Origin: Hamadaea sp013361475
GTDB lineage: Bacteria > Actinomycetota > Actinomycetes > Mycobacteriales > Micromonosporaceae
DNA length: 64,000 bases
Direction of reading: 5' to 3'
Assembly (NCBI RefSeq): GCF_040654195.1
Contig: NZ_JBFAHM010000010.1
Coordinates: 248,001 to 312,000 of the forward strand
Made by a program: the position numbers and the translations under genes. Below, piece after piece: positions 63,900 through 64,000 of the stretch. Under the pieces are notes generated by a model, which worked only from the letters and a program-made list of their open reading frames with translations, did no database searches and had not been told where the DNA came from. Position 1 is the first letter of the stretch. The number at the start of each line of letters is the position of its first letter.

Positions 63900-64000
63900 G
63901 TGAGCTACGCGCCAGTTACCACGCCGGTCGTTCCGCCGCGGCGTGGCCTGTCGACCGGCGCCGTCATCGGCATCGTGGCCGGCGGCCTGACGCTCGTCCT
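63900..64000 (+). CDS. N-terminus of a membrane protein (3' end outside window)
   Basis: GTG at 63900 follows GGAG by 8 nt. The visible 33 residues are a Pro-rich cytosolic start (MSYAPVTTPVVPPRRG) and the beginning of a TM helix (AVIGIVAGGLTLVL). No family can be named from this length. Confidence 0.6.
   Translation, partial: MSYAPVTTPVVPPRRGLSTGAVIGIVAGGLTLV

Noticed and set aside
1..64000. tRNA or rRNA genes
   Set aside because: I looked for CCA-ended cloverleaf segments and conserved rRNA stretches in the intergenic regions and saw none. A tRNAscan run would settle it.

Overview
The window is 64 kb of high-GC actinobacterial DNA. It most likely comes from the family Micromonosporaceae (Actinoplanes/Micromonospora/Catellatospora type). 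The reasons are the codon use, a hexamer GTACGC that recurs in every reading frame, many start codons lying 6-8 nt after a -10 box (leaderless mRNAs), and secreted sialidase, LPMO and GH42 genes of the kind known in that family (Micromonospora viridifaciens is a classic sialidase source). No rRNA, tRNA, CRISPR array, prophage or complete insertion sequence was seen. One assembly gap (10 N) lies at about 63351-63360.

The main coherent system is a sialoglycan scavenging locus at about 2.4-16.1 kb. It holds a GH42 beta-galactosidase, two exo-sialidases (one with a LamG-type C-terminal domain), two paralogous FadR-type GntR regulators, and a peptide-family ABC importer made of a Tat lipoprotein binding protein, a permease, a fused permease-ATPase and a second ATPase. 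That is the subunit layout of the SatABCD sialic acid importer. The locus ends with an aldolase of the N-acetylneuraminate lyase/DHDPS family. One palindrome, GGACAT-N3-ATGTCC, lies just downstream of the -10 box at the GH42, sialidase-2 and transporter promoters. It also lies upstream of sialidase 1, and a degenerate copy precedes one regulator gene, so the locus reads as one regulon. The expected steps are: secreted sialidases release sialic acid, GH42 removes exposed galactose, the ABC system imports sialic acid, and the aldolase cleaves it to pyruvate and ManNAc. The later genes (nanK, nanE, nagA, nagB) are not in the window.

From 16.2 to 31 kb are a hypothetical two-gene operon, an LVIVD-repeat secreted protein, an alditol-oxidase-like flavoenzyme, a BrkB/YihY membrane protein, an ECF42-type sigma factor with its DGPF/YCII partner, a secreted amidase, a GGDEF-EAL c-di-GMP protein, a flavin monooxygenase/TetR pair, an LLM oxidoreductase and a DHA2 exporter. 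From 30.5 to 46 kb are peptide deformylase, a CPT-like kinase, a short cis-prenyltransferase, a stand-alone trpBA pair with atypical active-site residues, a secreted TAP-like hydrolase lacking its usual serine, a Sua5/YciO protein, two LigD-type NHEJ polymerases, a site-2 protease and a MerR-controlled SDR.

From 46 to 64 kb are many small single-gene units (GNATs, methyltransferases, DUF proteins, a WYL regulator, a SufR-like regulator), an LPMO with CBM2, and an ECF42-type sigma factor fused to a truncated tyrosine-recombinase-like domain with its DGPF partner. They are followed by a NarL-type two-component system, an SDR/ECF41 sigma pair with ECF41-like promoter elements, and a broken TetR remnant.

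Two families of intergenic inverted repeats are spread through the window: seven copies of a ~65-bp near-perfect hairpin, mostly between convergent genes, and four copies of a 73-bp element bounded by TGATCA. Some copies supply the stop codon of the upstream gene.
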